A stretch of DNA of 64,000 nt from Streptomyces roseoverticillatus (GCF_000719265.1 NZ_JOFL01000014.1:1-64000); one strand, 5' to 3'. Shown: positions 25,854 to 35,908, counted from the first letter of the stretch. Numbers and translations: made by a program. The notes: generated from the letters alone by a model not told the origin.

Positions 25854-27329
25854 GTGAAGGCCATGGACAGACGCACCGTGCTGCGCGCGGGAGCGGGGGC
25901 GGGGCTCGCCGCGGGCTTATGGGCGCCGGCGGGGCGGGCGACGGCGGCGGCACGCCCGGCGGCGCCGAAGGATCCTGACTGGGGTGCTCTCAAGAAGGCG
26001 CTCGGCGGCCGGTTGTTCCGCCCGGGTGACCCCGGTTTCTGGCCGCTGAACCTGCCGTCCAACCACCTCTACGCCAACCGGATCCCGGCAGGAATCGCCT
26101 ACCCGCGGACCGCCGGAGAAGTGACCGCGACGGTCCTGTGGGCCGCGGCCAACAAGGTTTCCCCGGTTCCACGCAGCGGCGGCCACAACTACGCGGGCTA
26201 CTCGACGACGAACGGCGGCCTTCTGGTCCACCTGGGCGGCATGCGCAAGGTCACGCGGAACGGCACCACCGTCACGGTCGAGGCCGGAGCCCGCAACGCC
26301 GACGTGTACGCGGCGCTCAAGGACACCGATCTGCTGCTGCCCGGGGGCCGGTGTCCGGACGTCGGCGTCAGCGGGCTGGTCCTGGGCGGTGGCATCGGCC
26401 TGGCCACGCGTGCCTACGGCCTCAGCTGCGACAGTCTCACCGACACCACCGTCGTGACGGGCGAGGGGTACACCGCGCGCTGCAACGACAACAGCAACGC
26501 CGAGCTCTTCTGGGCGTGCCGCGGAGGGGCGGGCGGCAACTTCGGGATCAACACGTCGTTCACGTTCGACCTGCACCGGGTCCGGCAGGCGACGGCCTGG
26601 TACGACCTGTCATGGGACTGGAAGGACGCGGCGCCCGCGCTGAAGAGGCTCGCGGAACTGATCGCGGACCCCCGGTACCGGAAGAACCTCACCTGCCAGT
26701 TCGGTCTCCGTACGTCCGGCGAGACGCGCGTCTACGCCCAGGGATTGTTCTTCGGCTCCGAGCAGACCCTGCGGAAGCTCGTCACCTTGCTGCGGCCGGG
26801 CAGGAGCCTCACCGGCGCCGCCGGGATCTGGGAGTGCATGCACCGCTTCTACGAGACCTCGTCGGGGGACCCGTACCTCTCCAGCTCGATCGTGGCCGGA
26901 CAGGATCTCGGCGCACCCCTCGTCGACGAGCTCGTCGACTCCCTCGGCAGCTGGAAGTCCGCCTCCCCGGCCTCCCGGGCCACCGTTTCCTTCTTCGCGA
27001 TGGGCGGCGAGGACACGGCGCTGCGCCCGGCGGACACCGCGTACGTCCACCGTGACGCCACGTTCATCGTGGACCTGGCAACGTACTGGTCGGACACCGA
27101 CCCGTCCTGGGTGGCCGACGCCAACCGGCACCGGCTCCAGGGGCTCTACCGCGTCCTGAGTAAGACCCTCGGCACGGACGCCTACCAGAACTTCCCCGAC
27201 CCCGGGCTGAGCAACTGGCAGACGGCCTACTACGGCCGGGACAACTACAAGAAGCTGCAGCGGGTCAAACGCACAGTCGACCCCGACAGGCTGTTCACGT
27301 ACCCGCAGGGCATCGTTCCCACCCCCTAG
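25854..27329 (+). CDS. secreted FAD-dependent oxidoreductase (BBE type, Tat substrate)
   Basis: About 491 residues. The twin-arginine signal MDRRTVLRAGAGAGLAAG is followed by an FAD-binding PCMH domain. Both flavin anchors of berberine-bridge enzymes are present: His in PRSGGHNYAGYS and Cys in GGRCPDVGVSGL. The BBE C-terminus reads YYGRDNYKKLQRVKRTVDPD. It probably oxidises an alcohol, sugar or alkaloid-like substrate outside the membrane, using O2. The GTG at 25854 has GAGGGG seven bases upstream; the ATG at 25863 is the alternative. A bidirectional terminator follows. Confidence 0.92.
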   Translation: MKAMDRRTVLRAGAGAGLAAGLWAPAGRATAAARPAAPKDPDWGALKKALGGRLFRPGDPGFWPLNLPSNHLYANRIPAGIAYPRTAGEVTATVLWAAANKVSPVPRSGGHNYAGYSTTNGGLLVHLGGMRKVTRNGTTVTVEAGARNADVYAALKDTDLLLPGGRCPDVGVSGLVLGGGIGLATRAYGLSCDSLTDTTVVTGEGYTARCNDNSNAELFWACRGGAGGNFGINTSFTFDLHRVRQATAWYDLSWDWKDAAPALKRLAELIADPRYRKNLTCQFGLRTSGETRVYAQGLFFGSEQTLRKLVTLLRPGRSLTGAAGIWECMHRFYETSSGDPYLSSSIVAGQDLGAPLVDELVDSLGSWKSASPASRATVSFFAMGGEDTALRPADTAYVHRDATFIVDLATYWSDTDPSWVADANRHRLQGLYRVLSKTLGTDAYQNFPDPGLSNWQTAYYGRDNYKKLQRVKRTVDPDRLFTYPQGIVPTP

Positions 27330-27344
27330 CGGGAGCGTCCGCGC

Positions 27345-27375
27345 ACGGCCCCCGGACCGCGAACCCGGGGGCCGT
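27345..27375. terminator. bidirectional hairpin terminator
   Basis: ACGGCCCCCGG (27345-27355) pairs with CCGGGGGCCGT (27365-27375) around a 9-nt loop. It lies between the convergent FAD oxidoreductase and PEP carboxykinase genes. Confidence 0.75.
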
Positions 27376-27381
27376 CACCCG

Positions 27382-29211
27382 TCAGCCGAGGCGCCGCACC
27401 AGCGCCCGGTACTCGTCCCACAGCTCCTTCGGGGTGTGCTCGCCGAAGGTGTTCAGGTGCTCGGGGATGAGCGCGGCCTCCTCGCGCCACACCTCCTGGT
27501 CGACCGTGAGCAGCAGGTCGAGGTCCTCGTCGGAGATGTCCAGGCCCTGGGTGTCGAGCGCCTCGCGGGTCGGCAGGATGCCGATGGGGGTCTCGACGCC
27601 TTCGGCGCGGCCGTCGAGGCGGTCGACGATCCACTTCAGGACGCGGCTGTTGTCACCGAAGCCCGGCCACACGAACCGGCCGTCCGCGTCCTTGCGGAAC
27701 CAGTTCACGTAGAAGATCTTCGGGAGGGCGGCCTGGTCCCGGCCCTTGCCGACCTTGATCCAGTGGCCCATGTAGTCGCCCATGTTGTAGCCGCAGAACG
27801 GCAGCATGGCGAACGGGTCGCGGCGCAGCTCGCCGACCTTGCCCTCGGCGGCGGCGGTCTTCTCGGAGGCGACGTTGGCGCCGAGGAAGACGCCGTGCTG
27901 CCAGTCGAAGGACTCGGTCACCAGCGGGACGGCGGAGGCGCGGCGGCCGCCGAAGAGGATCGCCGAGATCGGCACGCCCTTGGGGTCCTCCCACTCGGGC
28001 GCGATGATCGGGCACTGCGCGGCGGGCACGGTGAAGCGGGCGTTCGGGTGGGCGGCCGGGGTCGGTGAGGCCGGGGTCCAGTCGTTGCCCTTCCAGTCCG
28101 TGAGGTGGGCGGGCTGCTCCTCGGTCATGCCCTCCCACCACACGTCGCCGTCGTCGGTGAGGGCGACGTTGGTGAAGACGGAGTTGCCCCACAGGGTCTT
28201 CATGGCGTTGGCGTTGGTGTGCTCGCCGGTGCCGGGCGCGACGCCGAAGAAGCCGGCCTCGGGGTTGATGGCGTAGAGGCGGCCGTCCTCGCCGAAGCGC
28301 ATCCAGGCGATGTCGTCGCCGATGGTCTCCACCGTCCAGCCGGAGACGGTGGGCTCCAGCATGGCGAGGTTGGTCTTGCCGCAGGCGGACGGGAAGGCGG
28401 CGGCGACGTACTTGGACTCGCCCTGGGGCGGGGTGAGCTTGAGGATGAGCATGTGCTCGGCGAGCCAGCCCTCGTCGCGGGCCATCACCGACGCGATGCG
28501 CAGGGCGTAGCACTTCTTGCCGAGCAGGGCGTTGCCGCCGTAGCCGGAGCCGTAGGACCAGATCTCGCGGTCCTCGGGGAAGTGCGAGATGTACTTGGTG
28601 GAGTTGCAGGGCCAGGGGACGTCGGCCTCGCCCTCGGCGAGCGGCGCGCCGAGGGTGTGGACGGCCTTGACGAAGAAGCCGTCGGTGCCGAGCTCGTCGA
28701 GGACGGCCTGACCCATGCGGGTCATGGTGCGCATGGAGACGGCGACGTAGGCCGAGTCGGTGATCTCGACGCCGATGGCGGACAGCGGGGAGCCGACCGG
28801 GCCCATGCAGAAGGGCACGACGTACATGGTGCGGCCGCGCATGGAGCCGCGGAAGATGCCGCCCTGGTCGTCCTTGCCGGAGAAGACCTCCCGCATCTCG
28901 GCGGGGGCCTTCCAGTGGTTCGTCGGGCCGGCGTCCTCCTCCTTCTCGGAGCAGATGAACGTGCGGTCCTCGACGCGCGCCACGTCGCTGGGGTCGGAGG
29001 CGGCGTAGTACGAGTTGGGGCGCTTGACCGGGTCGAGCTTCTTGAAGGTGCCCTTGGCGACGAGCTCCTCGCACAGGCGCTCGTACTCGGCCTCGGAGCC
29101 GTCGCACCAGACCACGCGGTCAGGCTGGGTGAGGGCGGCGATCTCGTCGACCCAGGAGATCAGCTCCTGGTGCTGGGTGGGGGTGGTGGGAGCCGCACTG
29201 ATGCGCGCCAC
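27382..29211 (-). CDS. pckG: GTP-dependent phosphoenolpyruvate carboxykinase
   Basis: A 609-residue GTP-type PEPCK converting oxaloacetate and GTP to PEP, CO2 and GDP in gluconeogenesis. The P-loop is [15 protein letters not shown], the Mn-binding region includes [20 protein letters not shown], and [20 protein letters not shown] is the PEPCK-specific segment. Length matches the family. GTG 29211 has a GGAG ribosome site five bases away. It is monocistronic with a terminator 3' to it and divergent from the haemolysin III gene. Confidence 0.97.
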   Translation of the reverse strand: MARISAAPTTPTQHQELISWVDEIAALTQPDRVVWCDGSEAEYERLCEELVAKGTFKKLDPVKRPNSYYAASDPSDVARVEDRTFICSEKEEDAGPTNHWKAPAEMREVFSGKDDQGGIFRGSMRGRTMYVVPFCMGPVGSPLSAIGVEITDSAYVAVSMRTMTRMGQAVLDELGTDGFFVKAVHTLGAPLAEGEADVPWPCNSTKYISHFPEDREIWSYGSGYGGNALLGKKCYALRIASVMARDEGWLAEHMLILKLTPPQGESKYVAAAFPSACGKTNLAMLEPTVSGWTVETIGDDIAWMRFGEDGRLYAINPEAGFFGVAPGTGEHTNANAMKTLWGNSVFTNVALTDDGDVWWEGMTEEQPAHLTDWKGNDWTPASPTPAAHPNARFTVPAAQCPIIAPEWEDPKGVPISAILFGGRRASAVPLVTESFDWQHGVFLGANVASEKTAAAEGKVGELRRDPFAMLPFCGYNMGDYMGHWIKVGKGRDQAALPKIFYVNWFRKDADGRFVWPGFGDNSRVLKWIVDRLDGRAEGVETPIGILPTREALDTQGLDISDEDLDLLLTVDQEVWREEAALIPEHLNTFGEHTPKELWDEYRALVRRLG

Positions 29212-29448
29212 GATCGCTCCGTCCCGCCGGAAACCACGCTGCCCCGGCGTAGAGGTTGAGGGTTGAACGGACCCGTTCGGTGCTCGGCGCACCAGGAAGC
29301 CCGCTTCGTCGTTGTCTGCCCCTTGGGGGCTGCGACCCAGACGCTTCGTGACCGCTCATCCGGTGCCGCCCGCACTCATTTGATCATCCGACTCCGTTTA
29401 CGTTCTGTCCAGGGGGCACTCCCGTGACCATCGCCACGTGATACTGAT

Positions 29449-29461
29449 CCGTAACTTACGG
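29449..29461. promoter_or_regulatory. 13-bp palindrome upstream of the haemolysin III gene
   Basis: CCGTAA-C-TTACGG is a perfect 6-bp inverted repeat with one central base, 13 bp before the ATG at 29475. Its position suggests an operator. The binding protein is unknown. Confidence 0.4.
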
Positions 29462-29474
29462 TGGCGTAGGTAGC

Positions 29475-30242
29475 ATGTCGGCCATGACTCCCGCGCCCGA
29501 CGCAGCGCCTCCCGCGCTCCCCGCGCCCGCCGGTGGCGCGGCCGCAGCAGCCCTCCCCACCGATGCTGCCCACTCCGCCGCCACCCCGCTCGCCGAGCCG
29601 CCGATCCCGGCCAAACCGCGCCTGCGCGGCTGGCTGCACGCGGGGATGTTCCCCGCCGTGCTGATCGCCGGCGTCTTCCTGACCGCCCTCGCCGACAGCA
29701 CCCGCGGCCGGATCGCCTGTGCGGTCTACGTCCTCACCGCGGGATCCCTCTTCGGCATCAGCGCCCTCTATCACCGGGGTAACTGGAGCCCGCGCGTCAA
29801 CGCGGTGCTGCGCCGCCTCGATCACGCGAACATCTTTCTGATCATCGCCGGTACATACACTCCGCTTACGATGCTGCTGATCCCCGGCGGCCGGGGGCAG
29901 GTCCTCCTTTGGGCCGTCTGGGCGGCCGCGGCGGCGGGCATCGCCTTCCGCGTCTTCTGGGTGGGGGCCCCGCGCTGGCTCTACACCCCCTGCTACATCG
30001 CGATGGGCTGGGCCGCGGTGTTCTTCCTGCCCGACTTCCTGCGCAAGGGCGGCATCGCCGTCCTCGTCCTGGTGGTCATCGGCGGGCTGCTCTACAGTGC
30101 GGGCGGCGTCATCTACGGCATCAAGCGGCCGAACCCGTCGCCGCGCTGGTTCGGCTTCCACGAGGTCTTCCACTCGCTCACGCTGGCGGCGTTCATCGTG
30201 CACTACGTCGGCATCTCGCTGGTGGCGTACACGCACGCCTGA
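29475..30242 (+). CDS. haemolysin III / PAQR-family membrane protein
   Basis: About 255 residues. A Pro/Ala-rich cytoplasmic N-terminus (1-50) precedes seven predicted membrane helices. Conserved PAQR features are ALYHRGNWSPRVNAVLRRLD near the second helix (His and Asp) and the C-terminal FHEVFHSLTLAAFIVHYVG (two His). These residues form the intramembrane zinc site of the family, which includes hydrolase-like receptors. Start 29475 or 29484: TAGCAT at 29471-29476 ends 7 nt before the latter, which would fit a leaderless start. A clear intrinsic terminator follows. Confidence 0.92.
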   Translation: MSAMTPAPDAAPPALPAPAGGAAAAALPTDAAHSAATPLAEPPIPAKPRLRGWLHAGMFPAVLIAGVFLTALADSTRGRIACAVYVLTAGSLFGISALYHRGNWSPRVNAVLRRLDHANIFLIIAGTYTPLTMLLIPGGRGQVLLWAVWAAAAAGIAFRVFWVGAPRWLYTPCYIAMGWAAVFFLPDFLRKGGIAVLVLVVIGGLLYSAGGVIYGIKRPNPSPRWFGFHEVFHSLTLAAFIVHYVGISLVAYTHA

Positions 30243-30263
30243 ACCGCCCCGCCCTTCCCGGAC

Positions 30264-30295
30264 ATGGCCGCGACCGCACAGGTCGCGGCCATTTT
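30264..30295 (+). terminator. intrinsic terminator with U-tract
   Basis: The 12-bp stem ATGGCCGCGACC / GGTCGCGGCCAT has a GCACA loop and runs directly into TTT. It is the most canonical intrinsic terminator in the window. Confidence 0.85.
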
Positions 30296-30331
30296 CGTGC
30301 GCTGCCCCACCGTACCGAAAGGGACTCTTGA

Positions 30332-30380
30332 TTGACAGTGCCCATCTTTTGAGAGTTACTATCATTCGACTCCAACTCTC
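30332..30380 (+). promoter_or_regulatory. promoter and operator of the MFS-tetR operon
   Basis: TTGACA (30332-30337) and TACTAT (30357-30362) form a consensus-like promoter with a long 19-bp spacer. GAGAGTT (30351-30357) and AACTCTC (30374-30380) are perfect 7-bp inverted arms overlapping the -10 box. That is where a TetR repressor would be expected to bind, and the operon's second gene encodes one. Confidence 0.6.
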
Positions 30381-30396
30381 CCCTCGGAGGTGTGCC

Positions 30397-31929
30397 ATGA
30401 GCACCCGGCCCGACCCGCGCCGCTGGTGGGCGCTCGGCGCCCTCGTCGCCTGCATGCTCGTCCTCGGCTTCGACGGCACGATCCTCAACGTGGCCCTGCC
30501 CGCGATGGCCGCCCAGCTCGGCGCCGACACGGCCGAGCAGACCTGGATCGCCGACTCCTACCTCGTCGTCTTCGCCGCCCTGATGCTCCCCGCGGGCCTG
30601 CTCGGCGACCGGTTCGGGCGCCGCCGGATGCTCCTCGCCGGCCTCGGGATCTTCCTCGCGGGCTCCCTCTTCGGCGCCTTCGTCACCAGCCCCGCCCAGG
30701 TCATCGCCGCCCGCGTCGTCCTCGGCGCCGGCGGGGCGCTGATCATGCCGCTCGCCCTGTCCGTGCTGCCCTCGCTGTTCCCCGCGGAGGAGCGCTCCAA
30801 GGCGCTCGGGGCCGTCTCCGCCGCCTCCGCGCTCGGTATGCCGCTCGGCCCGATCGTCGGCGGCTGGCTGCTCGACCACTTCTGGTGGGGCTCCGTCTTC
30901 CTCGTCAACGTCCCGCTCGTCCTCCTCGGCATAGCCGCCTGCCTCTTCCTGCTCCCCGAGACCCGGGACCCCGCCGCGCCGAAGCTGAGCCCGCTGTCCA
31001 CCGTCCTCACCGTCACCGGCCTCGCCGCCCTCGTCTCCGGCGTCAACGAGGGCCCGGCGCGGGGCTGGACCTCGCCCCTCGTGATCGCCGCGCTCGCCGC
31101 GTCCGCCGTCCTGCTCGCCGCGCTCGTGCTGCGCGAGCGGCGCGCGGCCCGGCCCGTCCTGGACGTCTCGCTGCTGCGGCACCGCGCGTTCCGGTGGAAC
31201 ACGCTCGCCGCGGCCCTGGTCACGTTCGCCCTCACCGGCCTGCTGTTCGTCGTGCCGCAGTACCTGCAGACGGTCCAGGGCCGGGACGCCTTCGGCACCG
31301 GGCTGCGGATGATGCCGATGATGGGCGGCCTGCTCGTGGCCTCCCGCGCAGCCGGGCCCCTCGTCAAGCGCCTCGGGTCCCGCGTGGTCATCCCCGGCGC
31401 GCTGCTCGTCCTGGCCGTCGCCGCCCTGCTCGGCAGCCGTACGAACGTCCACGACGGCTACGGGTTCGCCGCCGTGTGGCTGACGCTCGCCGGCCTCGGG
31501 TTCGGCCTCGGGATCATCCCGGCCATGGACGGCGCGCTCGGCGCCCTGCCGCGGGACCGCGCGGGCAGCGGCTCCGGCCTGCTGATGACACTGCGTCAGC
31601 TCTCGGGGGCGATCGGCGTCGCGGTCCTCGGCAGCCTGATCGCCGGCTCGTTCGCCGGCCGGCTCGACACCCACGCCCTGCCGCCGGCCGCGGCGGACGC
31701 CGCCGGCGACTCCGTCGTCGCCGCGCACGCGGTGGCCGCGCGGCTCGGCGACACGGCCCTCGCCCGGTCGGCGGACGCCGCCTTCGTCCACGGCATGGAC
31801 CTCGCCCTGCTGGTGTGCGCCGCAGGAGCCGTCGCCGCCGCGCTGCTCACCGCCGTCCGCCTGCCCGGCAGGCCCCCCGCCACGGCCGCCGCGGCGGGGA
31901 CCCGCGAAGCCGTGGGGGCCGATGCCTGA
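30397..31929 (+). CDS. DHA2-type MFS drug efflux transporter
   Basis: A 510-residue, 14-helix transporter of the EmrB/QacA (DHA2) subfamily. Motif D1 is seen in LVLGFDGTILNVALPAMAAQ, motif A in LLGDRFGRRRMLLAG, and motif C in SALGMPLGPIVGGWLLDHFW. It is a proton antiporter that exports drugs or natural products. GGAGG precedes ATG 30397. It is translationally coupled to a TetR gene (8-bp overlap), the usual repressor/pump arrangement. Confidence 0.95.
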   Translation: MSTRPDPRRWWALGALVACMLVLGFDGTILNVALPAMAAQLGADTAEQTWIADSYLVVFAALMLPAGLLGDRFGRRRMLLAGLGIFLAGSLFGAFVTSPAQVIAARVVLGAGGALIMPLALSVLPSLFPAEERSKALGAVSAASALGMPLGPIVGGWLLDHFWWGSVFLVNVPLVLLGIAACLFLLPETRDPAAPKLSPLSTVLTVTGLAALVSGVNEGPARGWTSPLVIAALAASAVLLAALVLRERRAARPVLDVSLLRHRAFRWNTLAAALVTFALTGLLFVVPQYLQTVQGRDAFGTGLRMMPMMGGLLVASRAAGPLVKRLGSRVVIPGALLVLAVAALLGSRTNVHDGYGFAAVWLTLAGLGFGLGIIPAMDGALGALPRDRAGSGSGLLMTLRQLSGAIGVAVLGSLIAGSFAGRLDTHALPPAAADAAGDSVVAAHAVAARLGDTALARSADAAFVHGMDLALLVCAAGAVAAALLTAVRLPGRPPATAAAAGTREAVGADA

Positions 31930-32563
31930 GAATGCAGCCATGGCCTCCGCAGAAACCCCCTCCGCCGCGCAGCCCGGGCCCCGGCTCGGCCTGCGCGAAC
32001 GGAAGAAGATCCAGACCCGCCAGGCGATCCGCCGCGCCGCCTACCGCCTCTTCGAGCAGCAGGGCTACGACGCGACGCCCGTCGACCGGATCGCGGAAGC
32101 CGCCGACGTCTCTCCCAGCACGGTCTTCCGCTACTTCCCCACCAAGGAAGACATCGTCCTCACCGACGAGTACGACCCGGCGCTGGAGGCCGCGATCCGT
32201 GCGCGACCGGCGGAGGAGCCGCCCGTCGAGGCCATCCGGCAGGGCGTCATCGTCTCGATGCGGGACATCGTCGCCCGCGACATGACCGAGTTCCGCCAGC
32301 GGGCCCGGCTCATGCGGGAGGTGCCCGCACTGCGCCGCCGCGCGGCCGAGGGGATGGGCGAGTCGGGACACATGCTCTGCGGCGTCCTGGCCGAGCGCAC
32401 GGGACGGGCCGCGGACGACATCGAGCTGCGCATCGTCGTCACCGCGGTCTTCGCGGCGATGAACGAGGCGCTCATGTACTGGGACGAGCGGGGCCAGACG
32501 GAGGACATCGTCACGCTCATCGAACGCACGCTGGACGTCCTGGGCCGCGGCCTGACGCTCTGA
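31922..32563 (+). CDS. TetR-family transcriptional regulator
   Basis: A 213-residue TetR. The HTH lies at about 25-75 (RQAIRRAAYRLFEQQGYDAT, then VDRIAEAADVSPSTVFRYFP). The C-terminal ligand domain begins around 90 and resembles TetR_C_17-type domains (RARLMREVPALRRR). It probably represses its own operon through the inverted repeat at 30351-30380. The ATG at 31922 overlaps the end of the pump gene; an ATG at 31940 is an alternative. Confidence 0.94.
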   Translation: MPENAAMASAETPSAAQPGPRLGLRERKKIQTRQAIRRAAYRLFEQQGYDATPVDRIAEAADVSPSTVFRYFPTKEDIVLTDEYDPALEAAIRARPAEEPPVEAIRQGVIVSMRDIVARDMTEFRQRARLMREVPALRRRAAEGMGESGHMLCGVLAERTGRAADDIELRIVVTAVFAAMNEALMYWDERGQTEDIVTLIERTLDVLGRGLTL

Positions 32564-32573
32564 GCCTCGCGGC

Positions 32574-32612
32574 GGGCGATGCGGGCGATGCGGGCGATGC
32601 GGGCGATGCGGG
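32574..32612. repeat. 9-bp minisatellite
   Basis: The unit GGGCGATGC is repeated about four times, starting 11 bp after the TetR stop codon. No function is apparent. Confidence 0.6.
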
Positions 32613-32839
32613 CCGTGCGGCGATGCCGGCCATGCGGCTATGCGGGCGTGCGCCACGCACGGCCTGCAGCCTGCGGCCTGCACGGCACCGCCGGGCTCCA
32701 CCGTCGTGGTTGCGCACCGCGGCGGCGGATTCAAGGGCCTGCGAGCCCCTTGCCCCGGCCAGGAGAGGCCGCCGCGAACAGGCGCAGCCGCACCGCGGAT
32801 CCAAGGGGCCGGGCCCCTTGACCGGGTGGTGCAGCCGCA

Positions 32840-33310
32840 TCCTTCCTCCCGCCGCGACGGCGGTCGGCCCCGGCGGTGGTATCCGGCGGTGCCGGACTGC
32901 CTTTGCTCGTGCGGCACTGCCGGGGCGGCGGATTCCGGGGGCCCGGGTCCCCGGCCGGGGGTGCAACCGCATTCCGTCGTCCCGCCGCGACGGCGGCCGG
33001 CGCCGAGGGCGGTATCCGGCGGTGCCGGACTGCCTCAGCTCGTGCGGCACTGCCGGGGGCGGCGGATTCCGGGGGCCCGGGTCCCCGGCCGGGGGTGCAA
33101 CCGCATTCCGTCGTCCCGCCGCGACGGCGGCCGGCGCTGACGGCGGTGTCCGGCGGTGCCGGACCGCCTCAGCTCGTACGGCACTGCCGGGGCGGCGGAT
33201 TCCAGGGGCCCGGTCCCTGGCCGGGGGTGCAACCGCATTCCGTCGTTCCGCCGCGACGGTGGTCGGCCCCGACGGCGGTATCCGGCGGTGCCGGACCGCC
33301 TCAGCCCGTG
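32840..33310. repeat. tandem array of about 133-bp GC-rich units
   Basis: About three and a half units: the marker GCCGCGACGG recurs at 32851, 32984, 33118 and 33250, giving periods of 133, 134 and 132 bp. Each unit includes CCGGCGGTGCCG followed about 17 bp later by CGGCACTGCCGG, forming a hairpin. The array fills the space between the convergent tetR and DUF255 genes. Open frames run through it but have no protein character. Confidence 0.75.
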
Positions 33311-33320
33311 CGGGAATCGC

Positions 33321-35384
33321 TCAGCTCAAGCGCAGCGTGAGCGTTTCCGGGTCCGTCGCCGGCGCGTCGCACACGAAGCCCCGGCAGACGTACGCGACCG
33401 CCCGACCGTCCGCCAGGGGACGGTTCGCCAGCAGCGGCACCTCCACCGCGGTGGGATCGTCCGCGGACGGCGGCGCGCCGACGGCGACGGCGAGGCCGGG
33501 GGCCGTGGACAGCAGGGCCGTGCGGTGGAGGGCGGCCGTGGCCGGGTCGTCGGCCAGGCCGACGACGGCGACCTCGCGCGGCCCGTCGAGCAGCGCCTCG
33601 GCCACCGCCAGGCCCCAGCTGATGAAGCGCGGCGCCCGCGGGCCCAGCGCCCGGACCACGCCGAGCGCCCGCTCGGCGGCCTCGCGGTGCGCGGTGCTGC
33701 CGGTGTACGCGGCGTACGTCAGCAGCGCGCCGCAGGCGGCGGTCCAGCCCGACGGCGTGGCGTTGTCCGTCGGATCCTGGGGGCGCCGGATGAGGGTCTC
33801 GGCGTCGTCGGCGGTGTCGAAGAGAGCGCCGTCCGGGCCGGTGAAGCGGGCGAGGACGGTGTCCAGCAGGAGGCCCGCGAAGTCCACCCACACGCCCTCG
33901 CCGGTGACGGCGCCGAGCGCGAGGAAGCCCTCGGCGACGTCCGCGTAGTCCTCCAGGACGCCCGCGTGGGCGCCGGCCGTGCCGTCGAGGGAGGTGCGGA
34001 AGAGCCGCGCGTGCCAGTCCATGTGCGTACGGACGAGCAGGTCGGCGGCGTCGGTGGCGGCCTGGACGAGGTCCGGCCGGTCGAAGAAGGCGCCGGTCTC
34101 GGCCAGCGCGGCGATCGCCAGCCCGTTCCAGGCGGCCACCACCTTGTCGTCACGGCCGGGCCGGGGCCGCTGCTCGCGCGCCGCGAGGAGCCTGCGGCGC
34201 ACCGAGTCGAGCTTGCCGGCGTCCAGGAGCCGTTCGGAGTCGGGGAGCTGGAGGACCGAGGCGCCCTCCTCGAAGGTGCCGTCCTCGGTGACGCCGAAGT
34301 GGGCCGCGGCGAGCAGCGCGTCCTCCTCGCCGAGCACCTCGCGCAGCTGCTGCGGCGTCCACACGTAGTAGGCACCCTCCACGTGCCGGCCGCTGCCGTC
34401 GTCGCTGTCGGCGTCCAGCGCGGACGCGAACCCGCCCTGCTCGGTGCGCAGCTCGCGGACCAGGAAGTCCGCCGTCTCCAGCGCGACGCGGCGGGCCAGC
34501 TCGGAGCCCGTGGCCCGCCACAGGTGCGCGTAGGCGCGGCAGAGCAGGGCGTTGTCGTACAGCATCTTCTCGAAGTGCGGCACCACCCACTCCGCGTCGA
34601 CGGAGTAGCGCGCGAAGCCGCCGCCCAGCTGGTCGTAGATGCCGCCCCGGGCCATCGCCTCGCAGGTGGCCTGCGCCATCTCCAGGGCGCCCTCGGAGCC
34701 CGTACGGGCGTGGTGGCGCAGCAGGAACTCCAGCGTCATGGACGGCGGGAACTTCGGGGCCCCGCCGAAGCCGCCGCGGACCGCGTCGAACTCGCGGGTC
34801 AGCCCCAGCAGGGCCGCGCCCAGGTCCTCGGCGGCGGGCGGCTGTGCGGGCGCGCCCTTCTCCGCCGGGACGCCGAGGGCGAGCGTGCGCTCGGAGAGGT
34901 CGCGCACGATGCGGCCCGCGACCTGCCCGACCTCGTCGCGGCGGTCCCGCCACGCGGCCCGCACGCCCTCCAGGACCTGCGGGAAGCCCGGCATGCCGTG
35001 CCGGGGCGCGGGCGGGAAGTACGTGCCGAAGTAGAACGGCTCGGCCTCGGGCGTGAGGAATACCGTCATGGGCCAGCCGCCCTGGCCGGTCGCGGCCTGG
35101 ACGGCCTCCATGTACACGGCGTCGACGTCGGGCCGTTCCTCGCGGTCGACCTTGACGGCGACGAAGTGCTCGTTGAGGAGCGCGGCCGTGGCCTCGTCCT
35201 CGAACGACTCGTGTGCCATCACATGGCACCAGTGGCAACTGGAATAGCCGACGCTCAGCAGCACCGGCACGTTCCGGCGCCGGGCCTCGGCGAAGGCCTC
35301 GGCCGACCACGGCCACCAGTCGACCGGGTTCGCGGCGTGCTGGAGGAGGTAGGGGGACGTCTCGTGCGCCAGGCGGTTGGGCAT
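33321..35384 (-). CDS. DUF255 thioredoxin-fold / glycosidase-like protein (YyaL, SSP411 family)
   Basis: A 687-residue protein. The N-terminal thioredoxin-like DUF255 domain (about 1-165) begins [20 protein letters not shown] and has the redox motif [10 protein letters not shown] long (alpha/alpha)6-barrel-like region with [17 protein letters not shown] follows, and a C-terminal domain ends the protein. Members are called spermatogenesis-associated or N-acylglucosamine-epimerase-like; no reaction is proven. ATG 35384 matches the conserved family N-terminus. Confidence 0.93.
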   Translation of the reverse strand: MPNRLAHETSPYLLQHAANPVDWWPWSAEAFAEARRRNVPVLLSVGYSSCHWCHVMAHESFEDEATAALLNEHFVAVKVDREERPDVDAVYMEAVQAATGQGGWPMTVFLTPEAEPFYFGTYFPPAPRHGMPGFPQVLEGVRAAWRDRRDEVGQVAGRIVRDLSERTLALGVPAEKGAPAQPPAAEDLGAALLGLTREFDAVRGGFGGAPKFPPSMTLEFLLRHHARTGSEGALEMAQATCEAMARGGIYDQLGGGFARYSVDAEWVVPHFEKMLYDNALLCRAYAHLWRATGSELARRVALETADFLVRELRTEQGGFASALDADSDDGSGRHVEGAYYVWTPQQLREVLGEEDALLAAAHFGVTEDGTFEEGASVLQLPDSERLLDAGKLDSVRRRLLAAREQRPRPGRDDKVVAAWNGLAIAALAETGAFFDRPDLVQAATDAADLLVRTHMDWHARLFRTSLDGTAGAHAGVLEDYADVAEGFLALGAVTGEGVWVDFAGLLLDTVLARFTGPDGALFDTADDAETLIRRPQDPTDNATPSGWTAACGALLTYAAYTGSTAHREAAERALGVVRALGPRAPRFISWGLAVAEALLDGPREVAVVGLADDPATAALHRTALLSTAPGLAVAVGAPPSADDPTAVEVPLLANRPLADGRAVAYVCRGFVCDAPATDPETLTLRLS

Positions 35385-35679
35385 GGGCCCATCCTTGCGC
35401 ACGGGGTGCCCTCCCGGGCGGGTGGCCATGGGGCCGTGTCCGCCCGCGGGGGTCGGCCCCGGCGCACCACCCGGTGGCAGGCGCGGGTCCGGCACGGCCG
35501 GACGACTTTCCGCCATGGCGGACCTTCCGCCGCGCGGGCGCAGTCCTGCGGTGCGGGCCGGTCCGGCACCGCAGGACCCCGCCGGCGTGGCTGATCGCCG
35601 TTGCGGCGGGACGATCCCTTCCGCCGCAACGGTGCGAAGTCCGGCGGCGGCTTCCGGCGGTGCCGGACCGCCTCGGCCG
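35385..35679. repeat. cluster of palindromic hairpin repeats
   Basis: No gene is seen. Palindromes include TCCGCCATGGCGGA (35509-35522), GTCCGGC..GCCGGAC (about 35487-35503), TCCTGCGGTGC paired with GCACCGCAGGA, and GTTGCGGCGGGA paired with TTCCGCCGCAAC. A core GGCGGTGCCGGACCGCCTC is shared with the array at 32840-33310. Confidence 0.6.
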
Positions 35680-35904
35680 TCAGACCGTGGGGCTGGCCTT
35701 GTCACCCGGCACCGCGCCGGAGGCGTCCGGTTCCTCGACGAAGTCCACCCGCTTCATGTGCCGGTTCATGCTCTTCATCAGGAACCACACCGCCACGCCG
35801 ATGACGGCGAAGACGATGAAGCCGAGGACACCGGGGGTGACCTTGTTCTTGTCGAGTTCTTCGGCGAGCGGCACCAGCTGCGTGGCGGCGAGGGAGCTCA
35901 TCAT
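35680..35904 (-). CDS. small single-pass membrane protein downstream of mca
   Basis: A 74-residue protein with a short N-terminal region, one transmembrane helix ([20 protein letters not shown], about 26-45) and a charged cytoplasmic tail ([11 protein letters not shown]). It starts 4 bp after the mca stop in the same direction and has no ribosome site of its own, so it is translated from the mca message. A small membrane protein beside mca is common in Streptomyces; its role is unknown. Confidence 0.85.
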   Translation of the reverse strand: MMSSLAATQLVPLAEELDKNKVTPGVLGFIVFAVIGVAVWFLMKSMNRHMKRVDFVEEPDASGAVPGDKASPTV

Positions 35905-35908
35905 GGGG

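Noticed and set aside
32564..33320. CRISPR-like array downstream of tetR
   Set aside because: The repeats are 133-bp contiguous units with no unique spacers, and no cas genes are present.
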